Assembly: GCA_030731175.1 (NCBI GenBank)
Contig: JANQUM010000161.1
Span: 1 to 7,279 of the forward strand
DNA: 7,279 nucleotides
Direction of reading: 5' to 3'
DNA from: Spirosomataceae bacterium
GTDB lineage: Bacteria; Bacteroidota; Bacteroidia; Cytophagales; Spirosomataceae
A program made the position numbers and the translations under genes. Shown piece after piece: positions 6,438 through 7,279 of this stretch. How positions within the stretch are numbered: position 1 is the first letter of the stretch; each line of letters opens with the position of its first letter. Under the pieces are notes generated by a model. The model had not been told where the DNA came from. It did no database searches and saw nothing but the letters and a program-made list of their open reading frames with translations.

Positions 6438-7279
6438 GTGTCTTACAAAGCAAAGTTATTCACCGCCCTATTTTTGGTTTACATCATTTGGGGATCAACT
6501 TACTTGGGTGTCAGGTATGCCATAACCGTATTGCCGCCGTTGCTACTTACGGGCATTCGGTTTGGCTTGGGCGGCTCGTTTTTATTACTTATCACAACGC
6601 TTCAAAAGCGGGAATTGCCCACAAAAGCTGAATTTTATGGGTCTTCGTATCTCGGTATTTTATTATCCGGAATCGGGACTTCGAGCGTAGCGTACGCAAT
6701 CCTGTACATTCCAACGGGCATCGTGGCGTTATTGGTGGCGATGTTGCCGCTTTGGGTATTTGTGATAGACTTTTTCTTCTTTAGCAAACAGAAACCATCG
6801 TTGCTTTCAGGAGCGGGCTTGTTGTTAGGAACTATTGGTATTTTTTGGCTACTCAACCCGTTTGACGTTTCTGCCACCGAAGATCCGATTCCGTTTTTCC
6901 CCGTATTCATTGTATTTGTGGGAAGCGTAATTTGGGGCTACGGAACGCTTGTTGGTAAACAAACGCCGCAGGCAAAGGGCATGCAAGGCATTGCAATTCA
7001 GATGTTTGCGGGCGGTGTTATTGCCATGCTTGCAAGTCTTTTTTTAGAAGATTATACGCTGACGGGCATTTATCAAAAAATTGACCCGATCACAATTTGG
7101 TCAATGGTGTACCTTATTGGTATCGGCTCTTACGTTGGCTATACGGCGTTCGTTTGGTTGATGAATAATGCCCCGCCCGTTTTGGCATCTACTTACGCTT
7201 TTGTAAACCCCGTGGTAGCGTTATTTTTGGGTTGGTTTTTTGTGAACGAAGCCTTTTCTCAACGCTCACTTATTGCCTC
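6438..7279 (+). CDS. EamA/DMT-superfamily permease (YedA-like), 3' end outside window
   Basis: An open frame starts at GTG 6438-6440, directly after an in-frame TAA at 6432-6434, and runs off the window after 280 codons and two bases. No ATG precedes the first membrane helix. The protein is strongly hydrophobic with two repeated EamA halves, about residues 7-140 and 152-280. Recognisable segments are LVYIIWGSTYLGVRYAI (13-29), the PPLLLTGIRF helix start (33-42), IPTGIVALLVAMLPLW (91-106) and, in the second half, SVIWGYG (163-169) and PPVLASTYAFVNPVVALFLG (246-265). These match the YedA-type drug/metabolite transporters, usually about 300 residues, so only some 20-30 C-terminal residues should be missing. 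In place of the AE pair found in E. coli YedA (VTVAEH) this protein has AY at 85-86. The gene is 43 bases behind kdsD on the same strand with no terminator or promoter seen between, so co-transcription is likely. Substrate unknown; members of the family export small metabolites or amino acids across the inner membrane. Confidence 0.9.
   Translation, partial: MSYKAKLFTALFLVYIIWGSTYLGVRYAITVLPPLLLTGIRFGLGGSFLLLITTLQKRELPTKAEFYGSSYLGILLSGIGTSSVAYAILYIPTGIVALLVAMLPLWVFVIDFFFFSKQKPSLLSGAGLLLGTIGIFWLLNPFDVSATEDPIPFFPVFIVFVGSVIWGYGTLVGKQTPQAKGMQGIAIQMFAGGVIAMLASLFLEDYTLTGIYQKIDPITIWSMVYLIGIGSYVGYTAFVWLMNNAPPVLASTYAFVNPVVALFLGWFFVNEAFSQRSLIA

Noticed and set aside
6635..6910. Minus-strand open frame of 91 codons
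   Set aside because: It lies opposite the EamA permease, whose frame is clearly coding; the antisense product is low-complexity and polar.
1..7279. Mobile element, CRISPR array, defence system or toxin-antitoxin pair
   Set aside because: No transposase, integrase, spaced repeat array or paired small genes were found. The CPBP protease alone is not evidence of a defence or bacteriocin locus.

Overview
The window looks like ordinary chromosome from a member of the Bacteroidota, most likely a Cytophagales-type organism. The evidence is threefold: an outer-membrane barrel ending in the YQLRPxQ...VRFSF style common in that phylum; MraY and RecQ proteins of the long Bacteroidota form; and start codons preceded by A-rich sequence rather than a GGAGG Shine-Dalgarno site, with a TAnnTTTG-type promoter before kdsD. 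The genus cannot be fixed from the sequence alone.

Layout. Positions 1-477 (+) hold the C-terminal 158 residues of an outer-membrane beta-barrel, probably TonB-receptor-like. A 139-base convergent spacer follows, with hairpins that could end transcription from both sides. Positions 617-5196 carry three minus-strand genes, transcribed recQ, then a CPBP (CAAX-type) membrane protease, then mraY. The spacers are 39 and 110 bases, and I see no convincing promoter inside them, so one operon is plausible. A 226-base divergent spacer (5197-5422) holds a stem-loop-like element and a good Bacteroidota-type promoter facing right. Positions 5423-6394 (+) are kdsD (D-arabinose 5-phosphate isomerase, SIS plus two CBS domains). 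Forty-three bases later an EamA/DMT-family permease starts at 6438 and runs off the window, missing perhaps 20-30 C-terminal residues.

How the genes fit together. Most of the content is envelope-related: MraY makes lipid I for peptidoglycan, KdsD makes the precursor of Kdo for lipopolysaccharide, and the barrel, protease and permease are membrane proteins. RecQ is the exception, a DNA repair helicase. None of the usual division/cell-wall cluster neighbours of mraY (murE, murD, ftsW, murG) lie beside it here.

I found no tRNA, rRNA, CRISPR array, insertion sequence, phage gene or toxin-antitoxin pair, and no convincing novel system. The items most worth a second look are the isolated mraY, the structured element between recQ and kdsD, the competing inverted repeats in the 478-616 spacer, and the long C-terminal extension of RecQ.
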